Shown: one piece after another, positions 8,412 to 18,542 of the stretch
Layout: the number at the start of each line of letters is the position of its first letter
How positions within the stretch are numbered: position 1 is the first letter of the stretch
Source: Pyrococcus horikoshii OT3
GTDB lineage: Archaea; Methanobacteriota_B; Thermococci; Thermococcales; Thermococcaceae
NCBI RefSeq assembly: GCF_000011105.1
Contig: NC_000961.1
Location: 1,102,662-1,166,661, forward strand
DNA: 64,000 bases
Direction: 5' to 3'
Program-made: the position numbers and the translations under genes
Notes under the pieces: model-generated
What the model was told of the DNA's origin: nothing
The model's input: the letters and a program-made list of their open reading frames with translations, nothing else
Databases searched by the model: none

Positions 8412-9439
8412 TCCCTTCCCTCCATTCTAATTAACAAGTACAGGAACATTGGAGCTCCCAAAAATGAGGTAACAACTCCAACTGGAAGTATCATCGGTGA
8501 GAAAATTAACCTAGCAAACGTATCCGCTACTAGAAGTATTAAACCCCCTAAAAGGGTTGATAAGGGGATTAGGAACCTGTAATCTCCTCCAAAGATGAGC
8601 CTCACTATGTGAGGGGCTATTAATCCTACGAACCCTATCACCCCAACGAAAGCGACAGTAACGGATGTTACGTAGGTTGAGAGTACTGCAGATATTAGCC
8701 TGAACTTTTCAATATCAACCCCTACGGAAAGGGCTACCTCATCACCAAGCGAGGAAGCATTTAAATCCCATCCCTTCAGAAGGAAAAAAGCAAGTATTGG
8801 GATCAAAGAAAGAATCATTATAGCATTTTCAAACCAATAAGGTCTACCCAGGTCACCAAAGCTCCAGTAAACCATTGCTGCTAATTGTATTTCATTCGCA
8901 AAGTACTGAATTAGTGTTGTTAAAGCTACAAAGAGGGAGCTCATGGCAACTCCTGCAAGTATCATCGCTTGAGGGCTTAACCCTTTAAGCTTTGCCAGGA
9001 GAATTATCACTACCGTGGAAGTCATGGCCCCAGCGAAGGCAAAGGCCACTATAATGTAGGGATTATCTACGCTGATCTTTCCCGAGCTCTCGGCATAGCC
9101 GGCCCCTAAGAGTATCGCCAAGGATGCTCCAAACATCGCCCCGTGAGAGACTCCCATGGTGAAGGGAGTTGCCAATGGATTTCTCAAGATTCCCTGAAGA
9201 ACTGCACCTCCAAGGGCTAGGGATGCACCAACGATTATTGAAGCTATTATCCTAGGTAGCCTTATGTTCCATACCGCTTCCCTTGCTGAAGGATTTCCCC
9301 TGGTGAAGAGGGCAAGAATAACTTCTTTAGCTGAGAGAGGGTAAGCTCCCTTAGTTAAGGAAAATATAGCTAAGGTTATAATTAGGAGTAAAAGAAAAAG
9401 GATTGCTAAAATCCTTTTCCTCACGTATTCCTCGTACAT
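8408..9439 (-). CDS. FecCD/BtuC-type ABC importer permease
   Basis: A 343-residue permease with about ten membrane segments and the family hallmarks RLPRIIASIIVGASLALGG, GILRNPLATPFTMGVSHGA and GFVGLIAPHIVRLIFGGD. One permease gene is present, so the transporter would be a homodimer, as in BtuC2D2. The start lies 6 bases after the stop of the binding-protein gene. Known substrates of the family are iron chelates, haem, cobalamin, and molybdate or tungstate in MolB-like members; the sequence alone does not decide. Confidence 0.9.
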   Translation of the reverse strand: MYEEYVRKRILAILFLLLLIITLAIFSLTKGAYPLSAKEVILALFTRGNPSAREAVWNIRLPRIIASIIVGASLALGGAVLQGILRNPLATPFTMGVSHGAMFGASLAILLGAGYAESSGKISVDNPYIIVAFAFAGAMTSTVVIILLAKLKGLSPQAMILAGVAMSSLFVALTTLIQYFANEIQLAAMVYWSFGDLGRPYWFENAIMILSLIPILAFFLLKGWDLNASSLGDEVALSVGVDIEKFRLISAVLSTYVTSVTVAFVGVIGFVGLIAPHIVRLIFGGDYRFLIPLSTLLGGLILLVADTFARLIFSPMILPVGVVTSFLGAPMFLYLLIRMEGRE

Positions 9440-9445
9440 AGCTCA

Positions 9446-10546
9446 TCACGGATTCTGGGGTAGTGAATAAGCAACTTTACCGTTTTCTAGGTCTATTTTC
9501 CCAAATCCACCGAACTGCTCAGCGAGAACCTTGTATACTGGTTTTCCTACGAGGAAAGAGTATATCTCATCGGCCTTCTTCTCTGGATCAACATCCTTAA
9601 ACTCCTCCGGGTATAGAACCTTTCCTATGAAGTAGGCATCCGCTATCGCTGTTCCTATGTTCGTTGAATAGAAGTTGTAAGGTAGCAAACCGTAAAGTTT
9701 CCCCTCTTTAACTGCTCTCAAGGATCTATAGAATTCAGGATTCTTCTTATAGTCATCTAGGATAAGCCTAAGTCCCCCTTCATCAATGAATATGTACTCG
9801 GGTTGCCACTTAAGGAGGATCTCCTTATCGATGAACTTGTGCCCCTTTCCTAGAGCGCTAGCAACATTGTAGGCACGCAAAACCTCGAAGGGAGGATAAT
9901 CAGCTTTCGTGCTTTCAATTCCATGAGCTCCTTTGTAGCCTATCCCTCCAACGTAAACTTTTTTCGGTTTAACTTTTTCAGTTCTCTTCCTTAGATCTTC
10001 TTCAGCGGATTTTATGAAGGAAATAATGTCCTCAGCCCTCTTCTCCCTTCCCAGTATCTTACCAGCTAATCTTAAGGAGCTAAAGAATTCTTCATCGGTA
10101 AAGTTAGAGAGCTCACCGTAACTCAAGACTACAACTGGAATACCCGTCTTTTTCTGTATGTCATTTGCCGTTTTTTCATCTATGTATGTGGCAAATATTA
10201 TATCCGGCTTGAGCTTCATTATCGCTTCCAAATTTGGAAGCTTCCCGGGACCTCCGGGGCCTATTGAGGGTAAGTTTTTCAGCTCGGGGTGGGCGATTAT
10301 GTAAGGCCTTCCAAACGAGTATCTCTTTTCGAAATCTTCAACACCAACTACCATGTTAGTAGCGTTTAAATAAACGATGATCCTAAGGCATCCCGGCCCT
10401 ACTGCGACTATCCTGTGAACTTCCTTAGGAACATCAACAGTCCTTCCGAGCATATCCTTTACGGTTACTCCAGTTGTAGAAGTTTGTCCAGTATTTATAC
10501 AACCCAAGATGAAAGCTATCAAAATTATTGAAAGTAGCCTTTTCAT
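9446..10546 (-). CDS. Periplasmic-binding (FecB/BtuF/MolA type) lipoprotein
   Basis: A 366-residue solute-binding protein. It has a hydrophobic signal and a lipobox-like cysteine ([13 protein letters not shown]), so it is probably anchored outside the membrane. The body has the TroA-type features [30 protein letters not shown] and [10 protein letters not shown]. This class binds metal chelates, cobalamin or oxyanions. The start overlaps the FmdE stop (TTATGA). An FmdE gene beside a TroA-type binding protein recurs in archaea and hints at a metal or metal-cofactor substrate. Confidence 0.88.
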   Translation of the reverse strand: MKRLLSIILIAFILGCINTGQTSTTGVTVKDMLGRTVDVPKEVHRIVAVGPGCLRIIVYLNATNMVVGVEDFEKRYSFGRPYIIAHPELKNLPSIGPGGPGKLPNLEAIMKLKPDIIFATYIDEKTANDIQKKTGIPVVVLSYGELSNFTDEEFFSSLRLAGKILGREKRAEDIISFIKSAEEDLRKRTEKVKPKKVYVGGIGYKGAHGIESTKADYPPFEVLRAYNVASALGKGHKFIDKEILLKWQPEYIFIDEGGLRLILDDYKKNPEFYRSLRAVKEGKLYGLLPYNFYSTNIGTAIADAYFIGKVLYPEEFKDVDPEKKADEIYSFLVGKPVYKVLAEQFGGFGKIDLENGKVAYSLPQNP

Positions 10547-11238
10547 AACTTAACCTCCTCCAGCTCGACTATTCCCCTACCTATTACGCCAAGTATCTCC
10601 TTTCCAGCACAAACCTTACAGAACGGTTTCCCGTTTATATAAACAGCCTTAGGGGCCATTACGAGCTCTCCACATCTACTACATCTAACGCTTTCGAAAA
10701 TGGGAGCTTGCTCTATTGGGGAAACCTTAACCTTCTTTACCTCGAAAATCTCCTTAGGAAGATAAAGGAACTTTCTTCCAGTCTCCTCCCAGAGCTTACT
10801 AAGTTTCCTCTTTTCCTCGGGTGTCCCTTCTCTTCTTTTGATAACTTTTTCAAAGAGCTCTATAGCTCCTGGGGGGTAATAATCTTTGAGCTTCTCAGCA
10901 TCAACGTACACCCTTACTCCTTCCCAGTTACCCCTCTTAACTAAGGTTAATGCAGTTTTTCCCGTATCAAGGAAGATTAGAGAGTTATTACCAAACGTGC
11001 ATCCCGTGGTAACTTGAACCCCATCGGCAAAACAACTGTTCGTCTCCACTATAGCTAAAATGCTTTCATCAACACTTTCCTCAAGGCCGAGCCTGTTTAC
11101 GCTTAGTTCTTCCATCGCTATAAGGGAAGACCTAATTCCAAGGGCTAAGTATGGGCATATATGACCATGGAATACCTTTGCATATTCAAGTATTACATCA
11201 AACTTCTTTTCCTTTATAGCTAAATTTAAATTCTCCAT
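10543..11238 (-). CDS. FmdE-family protein with C-terminal zinc ribbon
   Basis: A 231-residue protein. The N-terminal FmdE domain shows [15 protein letters not shown] (about residues 23-37), [19 protein letters not shown] and a long helical segment. The C-terminus has a zinc ribbon with CSRCGEL and CKVCAG. FmdE is named for a formylmethanofuran dehydrogenase-associated protein, but no Fwd/Fmd genes lie here, and the family is often linked to metal uptake. It is the first gene of the FecBCD-type importer operon and sits right behind the SurR-like promoter. Confidence 0.85.
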   Translation of the reverse strand: MENLNLAIKEKKFDVILEYAKVFHGHICPYLALGIRSSLIAMEELSVNRLGLEESVDESILAIVETNSCFADGVQVTTGCTFGNNSLIFLDTGKTALTLVKRGNWEGVRVYVDAEKLKDYYPPGAIELFEKVIKRREGTPEEKRKLSKLWEETGRKFLYLPKEIFEVKKVKVSPIEQAPIFESVRCSRCGELVMAPKAVYINGKPFCKVCAGKEILGVIGRGIVELEEVKL

Positions 11239-11278
11239 TTTTCACACCAATTTCAGAAAAAGTGTTACAGCTTTTAAC

Positions 11279-11312
11279 AATTTTTAAAAGTTTTAGTTTT
11301 CAACTTTAGGTT
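11279..11312 (-). promoter_or_regulatory. Promoter of the FmdE/FecBCD operon with extended SurR motif
   Basis: The plus strand at 11296-11312 reads GTTTTCAACTTTAGGTT, an exact match to GTTn3AACn5GTT, the extended site known for the sulfur-responsive regulator SurR of Pyrococcus furiosus. On the minus strand it lies a few bases upstream of the TATA-like CTTTTAAAAAT (about 11280-11290), with the FmdE start at 11238. A site just upstream of TATA is compatible with activation. Motif and layout are seen; SurR control is inferred. Confidence 0.6.
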
Positions 11313-12025
11313 TACATGAGAATCCAGGCACCTATTCCGATTAGGAGAATTCCCGAAACTACTGAAAGCTCCCTGGAATGCTTAACTATCGTTCTTGAAA
11401 AGCTTTTGCTATCCGTTAAGCTTCCCATTCCAAATAGTATTACAAATAGGGGAAGGACAAATATAAGATTGTAGAGGGCAAGCATTAGGTAGGCTAATAA
11501 TTTCATCTTGGAGACGATAGTTGCGTAAACAACGTAAGGACCCATGGAACATGGTAAGAGTGTTAGAGAGACCATGAACCCAAGAATTAACCCACCTACC
11601 ATAGTTCCCTCGACTGAAAATGCAAGTTTCCTCAATTTACCTTTACCCACGGTTCTAGACTTTTCAAGAATTCCAGTCACTATATTATAAATTCCAAGGA
11701 TCACTGCTAGATAGCCGGCCCAACTTACCGGGATCTTCCCGGTAATAATGACAAGGCCGACGCCCAGGGAATAATAGGAGATATAAACTGCAACTATAAA
11801 GGCTAAGCCAACAATGTATAAGCTCTTCTTGGGTAAACCCTTAACAGAGAGAGCGATTAAGAAGATCGTATAGACTACAAACGTGCATGGGTTTATTGAA
11901 TCTAGAATAGCTAATGAAAAGAACTGAGGAATAAACTTTGAGAGGCCGAGTAAACCCAAGGATAGGGAGCTCAGACCAAAGGCAATCCCTATGATAATTA
12001 GTAGATATTTAATCTCCCTCTTCAT
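11312..12025 (-). CDS. CcdA/DsbD-like thiol-disulfide membrane protein
   Basis: A 237-residue polytopic protein of the CcdA (cytochrome c biogenesis/DsbD core) family. Two membrane segments carry the reactive cysteines, in ILDSINPCTFVVY and SLTLLPCSMGPYVVY. Such proteins move reducing equivalents from cytosolic thioredoxin across the membrane. No c-type cytochrome genes are seen here, so the acceptor is probably an external thiol protein. The gene ends 73 bases before FmdE on the same strand, and its promoter carries its own SurR-like site (12077-12093), pointing to redox or sulfur control. Confidence 0.85.
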   Translation of the reverse strand: MKREIKYLLIIIGIAFGLSSLSLGLLGLSKFIPQFFSLAILDSINPCTFVVYTIFLIALSVKGLPKKSLYIVGLAFIVAVYISYYSLGVGLVIITGKIPVSWAGYLAVILGIYNIVTGILEKSRTVGKGKLRKLAFSVEGTMVGGLILGFMVSLTLLPCSMGPYVVYATIVSKMKLLAYLMLALYNLIFVLPLFVILFGMGSLTDSKSFSRTIVKHSRELSVVSGILLIGIGAWILM

Positions 12026-12058
12026 GACGATCTTTGAAAAATAGAAAAGGGCTTTTAG

Positions 12059-12093
12059 GAGTTTTTAAAATAAAAGGTTAAAAACTAAAAGTT
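12059..12093 (-). promoter_or_regulatory. Promoter of ccdA with extended SurR motif
   Basis: The plus strand at 12077-12093 reads GTTAAAAACTAAAAGTT, again an exact GTTn3AACn5GTT. On the minus strand it lies directly upstream of a TATA-like TTTTAAAAAC (about 12059-12068), with the ccdA start at 12025. It overlaps the last bases of the upstream gene. AT-rich chance matches are possible, but the orientation and spacing are the same as at the FmdE promoter. Confidence 0.55.
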
Positions 12094-12474
12094 TAACCTC
12101 CTCTCCTTTGGAATGTAGTTTTTAACGACACCATTTACTAACTTGCCACCTCCAAGCCAGAAATCCCTCCACTTCAGTATTACCCATCTGTTTCCCTCCT
12201 CATTAACCTCGATGTCCTCCCCTCTCATCCATGATTTAGCCCTCTCATCATCAACCTCTATTACGTTCCTCTTAGCATTAGGTCCTATTATGAAAGATCC
12301 TTCTATCGTTAGTCTTATCCCATCCTTTTCTATAGCCCCTATGTAAATTCCATTATGACCGTTCTCGGGAAAATCGCAGGGCTTATATGCATAGATCTTC
12401 TTTCCCTTAACTTCCAGAATCAAGCCTTCCGGAGCGTATCCATATTGCTCAATGAGCATTTCCCTAATGTCCAT
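12085..12474 (-). CDS. Small protein with possible PUA-like domain
   Basis: A 129-residue soluble protein. The pattern GKKIYAYKPCDFPENGHNGI, then a beta-rich middle (DGIRLTIEGSFIIGPNAK) and a conserved-looking WVILKWRDFWLGGGKLVNG, suggests a PUA-like barrel as found at the C-terminus of some archaeal RNA methyltransferases. I cannot name the family with confidence. It lies 9 bases downstream of a minus-strand acidic hypothetical gene, so the two probably share a transcript. Confidence 0.65.
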   Translation of the reverse strand: MDIREMLIEQYGYAPEGLILEVKGKKIYAYKPCDFPENGHNGIYIGAIEKDGIRLTIEGSFIIGPNAKRNVIEVDDERAKSWMRGEDIEVNEEGNRWVILKWRDFWLGGGKLVNGVVKNYIPKERRLNF

Positions 12475-12483
12475 GTAATCACC

Positions 12484-12987
12484 TCAAAGGTATTTCATCA
12501 GCATGTTTAAGGCCCAGTCAAAGGCTTCTCGGTCTTCAACGTCAATCACATGGTCAAGGTACTCAAGGGCCAAGAGGTTTATTATGAGGTAAGCTTCTCC
12601 CCTTTTTAGGCCAAGATCATATGCTTCATAATATACCCTTTCCTCCCCCAATGCTTCATTCATTAGATCAACGAAGTATTTCACGTCATCAACGCTGAGT
12701 TCATCCCACTTGCTTTCAAGTTCATCAAAGTATTTCTCCAAGGTAAACAACTTTTCTGGCTCTAAATTAAGGGTACCCTTAACCCACTGGAACTCTCCAA
12801 TCCTAAAGACTTTGATATCGTCGTTATCTCTGATTCCAACGGTATCCCACAGTATTACACCCTCAATTACGTTTCCTCCTCCATACCTCTGAGAGAGCTC
12901 GCTGAAAATGTCGAAAGCTGTCTGCATCTCTTCTATAAACTCCTCCTCATCTTCAAATCTCACGATCTTGCTCACGCTACCCCTCAT
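12484..12987 (-). CDS. Hypothetical acidic protein
   Basis: A 167-residue, strongly acidic soluble protein (for example RFEDEEEFIEEMQTAFD and LSVDDVKYFVDLMNEALGEE), predicted mostly helical. No catalytic motif or membrane segment is visible and I do not recognise a family. It is divergent from truA with only 48 bases between the starts, and is followed closely by the PUA-like gene on the same strand. Confidence 0.65.
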   Translation of the reverse strand: MRGSVSKIVRFEDEEEFIEEMQTAFDIFSELSQRYGGGNVIEGVILWDTVGIRDNDDIKVFRIGEFQWVKGTLNLEPEKLFTLEKYFDELESKWDELSVDDVKYFVDLMNEALGEERVYYEAYDLGLKRGEAYLIINLLALEYLDHVIDVEDREAFDWALNMLMKYL

Positions 12988-13035
12988 CTCGCAACCTCCC
13001 GAGATTTATTAAGGATTAACACTTGATTTTTAAAT

Positions 13036-13824
13036 ATGAAGGTAGCCCTTAAAATAGCATATGATGGAACTAAGTTTCATGGATTCCAGAGGCAACCAAA
13101 TGTGAGGACTGTGGAAGGCGAGATAATTAAAGCATTAAATAATTCTGGAATAATGTTTAATGAATTAAAGAGCGCATCAAGAACTGATAAAGGTGTTAGT
13201 GCCCTCGGCAACGTCGTAGCTATAACAACCGAAGATGAAAGGATAACAAATCCGATGATACTAAATGCGAAGCTTAAAGATGTATGGGTACTCTCAGCGG
13301 TTAAAGTCCCATCAGATTTTCACCCCAGGTTCTGGGCGAGGTCAAAGGTTTATAGGTACTACCTCCCCTCCTTCGATCTTGACGTCGAGAAGGTCAAAGA
13401 ATGTTCTAAGCTCTTCCTTGGAGTTCATGACTTCTCAGCATTTTCAAGGGTAGATGGGAGAGAAACCGTAAGGAGCATAGATAGAATTGAAGTTCTGGAT
13501 TTGGGTCCAGTTCTTGCAATAGAGGTTGAAGCAAAGAGCTTCCTTTGGGAGATGGTGAGAAGAATAGTGAAAACCCTAGAGCTCTGTGGCCTTGGAAAGC
13601 TAAGCTCAGAGGAAGTAAGGAAGATGCTACGAGGAAAGTTTGAGAAGAGCAGAAAGGTACCACCAGCCCCGGCCGAGGGATTACTCCTAGTTGAGGTTAA
13701 GTATAAAGGAATAGAGTTCCCCATCCATGATAAGGCCCTTGAGAAGTTCAGGAAAGATATGGAGAAGAGATTTAGGGAAAAAATTGCGAGGGCTTACCTC
13801 CTGTGGGATATGACAAAGATTTAA
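13036..13824 (+). CDS. truA: tRNA pseudouridine synthase A
   Basis: A 262-residue TruA-family enzyme. The catalytic aspartate is D51 within SASRTDKGVSALGNVV, and the N-terminus MKVALKIAYDGTKFHGFQRQ is the standard family opening. HDFSAFSR and FLWEMVRRIV also match. It forms pseudouridine at positions 38-40 of tRNA anticodon arms. The ATG lies a few bases after an AT-rich stretch without a clear ribosome site, so the mRNA may be leaderless. Confidence 0.95.
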   Translation: MKVALKIAYDGTKFHGFQRQPNVRTVEGEIIKALNNSGIMFNELKSASRTDKGVSALGNVVAITTEDERITNPMILNAKLKDVWVLSAVKVPSDFHPRFWARSKVYRYYLPSFDLDVEKVKECSKLFLGVHDFSAFSRVDGRETVRSIDRIEVLDLGPVLAIEVEAKSFLWEMVRRIVKTLELCGLGKLSSEEVRKMLRGKFEKSRKVPPAPAEGLLLVEVKYKGIEFPIHDKALEKFRKDMEKRFREKIARAYLLWDMTKI

Positions 13825-13858
13825 AAGGAAGTCTCTGAGTGGTCTTAGGTGAGAGCAG

Positions 13859-14326
13859 ATGAAAGTTGAAGGATTAGTCTCAAGTTTGAGGAACGCTGAG
13901 ACAATCGAGGATTTATTTTCCATCCTAAAAAAGAAGGGAGCTCCCATAATTGATTTAGAGGGGATCAAGAAGCTCATAATAGTTGAAGGAGACTTCGAAG
14001 GTAAACAGTTCTATACTGAAATAAACGGCATGAAGGCTAACTTAGCCCTTGGTGATGCAATGCTAAATTCAGCAAACGTTCCATTTAAGTGCAAGAAACC
14101 TTTCACGGGTGGAAATCTGATACTCGTGGATCTCACCAATATTGAGAGTAAAGAATTCGTATTAGCTTACAGGGACGATGTGGGAGTTTACTTCCACGTA
14201 AAAGAGGGAGAAGCTAAGGAGATAAGTAAGGAGGAATACGATAATCTGAAGAACAAAATGCCAGAATTTATAGTTAAAGGGTTAAGTGAAGAAGAGGCCG
14301 AAAGCATGGGTGCCTTCTTTGGATGA
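13859..14326 (+). CDS. Hypothetical protein
   Basis: A 155-residue soluble protein with GGTGAG ahead of its ATG. It contains alternating beta and helical stretches (KKLIIVEGDFEGKQFYTEI, GGNLILVDLTNIESKEFVLA) and an acidic C-terminus (KGLSEEEAESMGAFFG). I do not recognise the family. It follows truA by 34 bases. Its last two codons overlap, on the other strand, the 3' end of a C/D box RNA candidate (14325-14382). Confidence 0.65.
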   Translation: MKVEGLVSSLRNAETIEDLFSILKKKGAPIIDLEGIKKLIIVEGDFEGKQFYTEINGMKANLALGDAMLNSANVPFKCKKPFTGGNLILVDLTNIESKEFVLAYRDDVGVYFHVKEGEAKEISKEEYDNLKNKMPEFIVKGLSEEEAESMGAFFG

Positions 14327-14382
14327 CCTCAGTAGTGGTAGCTTTCATCATCCTTCAGGGCCGGGCTCGTTCCTCATCGGCC
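14325..14382 (-). ncRNA. C/D box guide sRNA candidate
   Basis: Read on the minus strand, the elements are a C box ATGAGGA (14377-14371), a 12-nt guide ACGAGCCCGGCC, a D' box CTGA (14358-14355), 3 nt, a C' box ATGATGA (14351-14345), a 12-nt guide AAGCTACCACTA and a D box CTGA (14332-14329). Spacing is exactly that of archaeal 2'-O-methylation guides; only the C box has one mismatch to RTGATGA. It sits between two plus-strand genes, overlapping the end of the first in antisense. I could not assign targets. Confidence 0.75.
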
Positions 14383-14421
14383 CAAACATTTTTCTTTGTC
14401 TCATGTTTTAACAGTTATTGT

Positions 14422-15123
14422 ATGAAGTGGGAAGAGTGGAAACCATTCTATGAAAGGATCGTCAGGGTGATGGGTTACTCGATGGAAGATGATGAAAAGG
14501 CCGCGGAAGTTTTGAGATCCATATTAATTGAAAACGATAATTACATAATTAAAGAAGAAATTAATTCAATAATTATGGAAAGAGTCTATATATTTGGGGC
14601 TGGTCCAAATTTGGAAGATGAGATAAGGGGAAGAGACTTTTCAGATGGAACAAAGATAGCGGCAGATGGAGCGACCTCAGCTCTTTTGAAAAATGGGATA
14701 ATTCCAGATATTGTTGTTACAGATCTGGACGGTAGGATAAGAGATTTGCTAGAGGCTTCAAAGAAGGCCGTGATGGTTGTCCATGCTCATGGGGATAATA
14801 TTGACAAATTACCTATAGTTACTAACTTCCCCTTAGTCTTAGGAACTTGTCAGACAAAACCCTTGGATATAATATATAACTTTGGAGGCTTTACAGATGG
14901 TGATAGGGCCGCTTTCCTCGCAGAGGAGCTAGGAGCCAAAGAGATAATTCTCCTGGGCTTTGATTTTTCTGGAAAAGTTGGCAAGTGGAGTAAACCCTGG
15001 CTTACTAAGCATGTGGAAGCCTGGGAGGAAAAGAGAAAGAAGTTAGAGTTTGCAAGGGAACTCATAAAATGGCTTGCTAAAAACGGAAAGGCCAAGATAT
15101 TCCTAGGAAATAAGAAGATCTAG
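14422..15123 (+). CDS. MptE-like 6-hydroxymethyl-7,8-dihydropterin pyrophosphokinase
   Basis: A 233-residue protein of the archaeal MptE (DUF115) family, which activates the pterin for joining to the aromatic ring during folate or methanopterin synthesis. Supporting segments are VYIFGAGPNLEDEIRG, AADGATSALLKNGIIPDIVV, TDLDGRIRDLLEA and GFDFSGKVGKWSKPW. I start at ATG 14422 (MKWEEWKPFYERIV) because the frame upstream reads through the C/D box RNA and has no family resemblance. With the beta-RFAP synthase-like gene at 2604 it suggests a methanopterin-like C1 carrier pathway. Confidence 0.85.
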   Translation: MKWEEWKPFYERIVRVMGYSMEDDEKAAEVLRSILIENDNYIIKEEINSIIMERVYIFGAGPNLEDEIRGRDFSDGTKIAADGATSALLKNGIIPDIVVTDLDGRIRDLLEASKKAVMVVHAHGDNIDKLPIVTNFPLVLGTCQTKPLDIIYNFGGFTDGDRAAFLAEELGAKEIILLGFDFSGKVGKWSKPWLTKHVEAWEEKRKKLEFARELIKWLAKNGKAKIFLGNKKI

Positions 15124-15143
15124 AGCTCTTTATATTTTATCTT

Positions 15144-16309
15144 CAGCTAATTCTATTTTAGTCTTATTGGAACGAGTATATAGAAGTGGGCAGTGAGTAT
15201 GTCCCAATATCTTTCAATTCTATTTTAGTCTTATTGGAACAATCGTATGAGGTTCCTGCAGTTACGTCGTGAGTGACTTTCAATTCTATTTTAGTCTTAT
15301 TGGAACAAACTTCCTATATCGCCAGCAATATCAATCACAATTTCTTTCAATTCTATTTTAGTCTTATTGGAACGCAGCCCCTGCCTTTCCAGGTGCAGCT
15401 GCCCAGTCAGCTTTCAATTCTATTTTAGTCTTATTGGAACGTGGTCATGGTCTGGCGATGATGTTCCACTTTTAACTTTCAATTCTATTTTAGTCTTATT
15501 GGAACAGTAGCCCAATTGGAGCGCGATTATGACTATGCTTCTTTCAATTCTATTTTAGTCTTATTGGAACTCGCCACCAAGCACTCCATCTCCTTGATAG
15601 TCCAGCCCTCTTTCAATTCTATTTTAGTCTTATTGGAACGATTCTTAGTTCATTAGCCCCAACCTGCCACTCTTGTCTTTCAATTCTATTTTAGTCTTAT
15701 TGGAACTAGAACAAATCAAGGAACAACTAAAGAACCTATCCCCTTTCAATTCTATTTTAGTCTTATTGGAACCTGGGGTTAAAAGACAAGTTCAACCTCA
15801 GCAAAAATGTCCTTTCAATTCTATTTTAGTCTTATTGGAACGGATGAACTGAAGTTTCTACTGAGCGAGCTCATAAAGCTTTCAATTCTATTTTAGTCTT
15901 ATTGGAACCATCCGCAGGCTTCACGTACCAGGAGAACCTGTTCGTCTTTCAATTCTATTTTAGTCTTATTGGAACATATTATATACGCTGAACCAGTTTG
16001 TGAATGACGCTCTTTCAATTCTATTTTAGTCTTATTGGAACTTGGATGTCATAAGATTTACGGACTTCACACCGAGTACTTTCAATTCTATTTTAGTCTT
16101 ATTGGAACTATCCAGTCCACGACCTTTATGTGTCCCGTATCCTGTCTTTCAATTCTATTTTAGTCTTATTGGAACACTTCTCAATTCCACGTGCCTCTAC
16201 AAATGGACAAGCCTTTCAATTCTATTTTAGTCTTATTGGAACCCACAACCTCTGAACGAATTATTTCTCCAGCAGAAACCTTTCAATTCTATTTTAGTCT
16301 TATTGGAAC
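15144..16309 (-). CRISPR. CRISPR array: 18 repeats of 30 nt, 17 spacers of 35-39 nt
   Basis: Seventeen perfect 30-base repeats (plus strand beginning CTTTCAATTC, ending TTATTGGAAC) start at 15211, 15277, 15344, 15411, 15476, 15541, 15610, 15677, 15743, 15812, 15879, 15946, 16012, 16079, 16146, 16213 and 16280. A degenerate copy lies at 15144-15173, altered in its first few bases. In Pyrococcus the crRNA is read from the complementary strand, giving the 5' tag ATTGAAAG. So the leader is on the high-coordinate side and the degenerate repeat marks the old trailer end. All spacers look distinct. Confidence 0.98.
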
Positions 16310-16792
16310 AGGAGCCAATTTTGCTTTATTTCTCTACTAGAGTTACTATATTACTCAAATTTTATAAGACTTTTGGGCATTCCCTTTACTATAACTTTAT
16401 ATTTGTAGTGATTAAGAAGAGGATTGAGGGAAATTTCCTTACTCATATTTTCCTTTCTACGAGGAGTATTTAATTCTATTAATTGGAACACTACAAGACC
16501 ATAACACTCAGCTCTTCATATTTAGTGTTTAAAAACCAATATTCTAAAAATGGTCAGATAATTACAGATTTTTTAGAGTTTTCCGATCTCATAAACTTAA
16601 CTTCTTATTTTTGAAATTTTTTCGTGATAAAATACTATTTATTTTGTAACTTTTTGCAAAATAATAACAAGTAGTTAGTAAACATACCATGCCAAGCGAG
16701 AGAGAAGAGTACATTCATTAAAACTATCTAATTCCTTTATGCGATGAAAAGGATTATAACATCTTATATCGAATAATTTTCGGTGCATTGTT
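16310..16792 (-). promoter_or_regulatory. CRISPR leader and intergenic region shared with cas2
   Basis: A strongly AT-rich stretch of about 480 bases without a credible gene, between the newest repeat and divergent cas2. It should hold the array promoter (minus strand) and the cas2 promoter (plus strand; TATA-like CTTATATCG near 16763). At 16471-16489 TAATTCTATTAATTGGAAC resembles the repeat with its centre deleted. Leader function is inferred from position and repeat orientation. Confidence 0.75.
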
Positions 16793-18529
<1,737 letters not shown>

Positions 18530-18542
18530 AGGTCTTCACCAC

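Noticed and set aside
12224-12262. Minus-strand ATGATGA in the PUA-like gene as a C box
   Set aside because: It lacks D' and C' partners; it encodes acidic residues within a coding frame.
14323-14421. Upstream extension of the MptE-like gene
   Set aside because: The extra 33 codons read through the C/D box RNA antisense and do not resemble the family; ATG 14422 fits.
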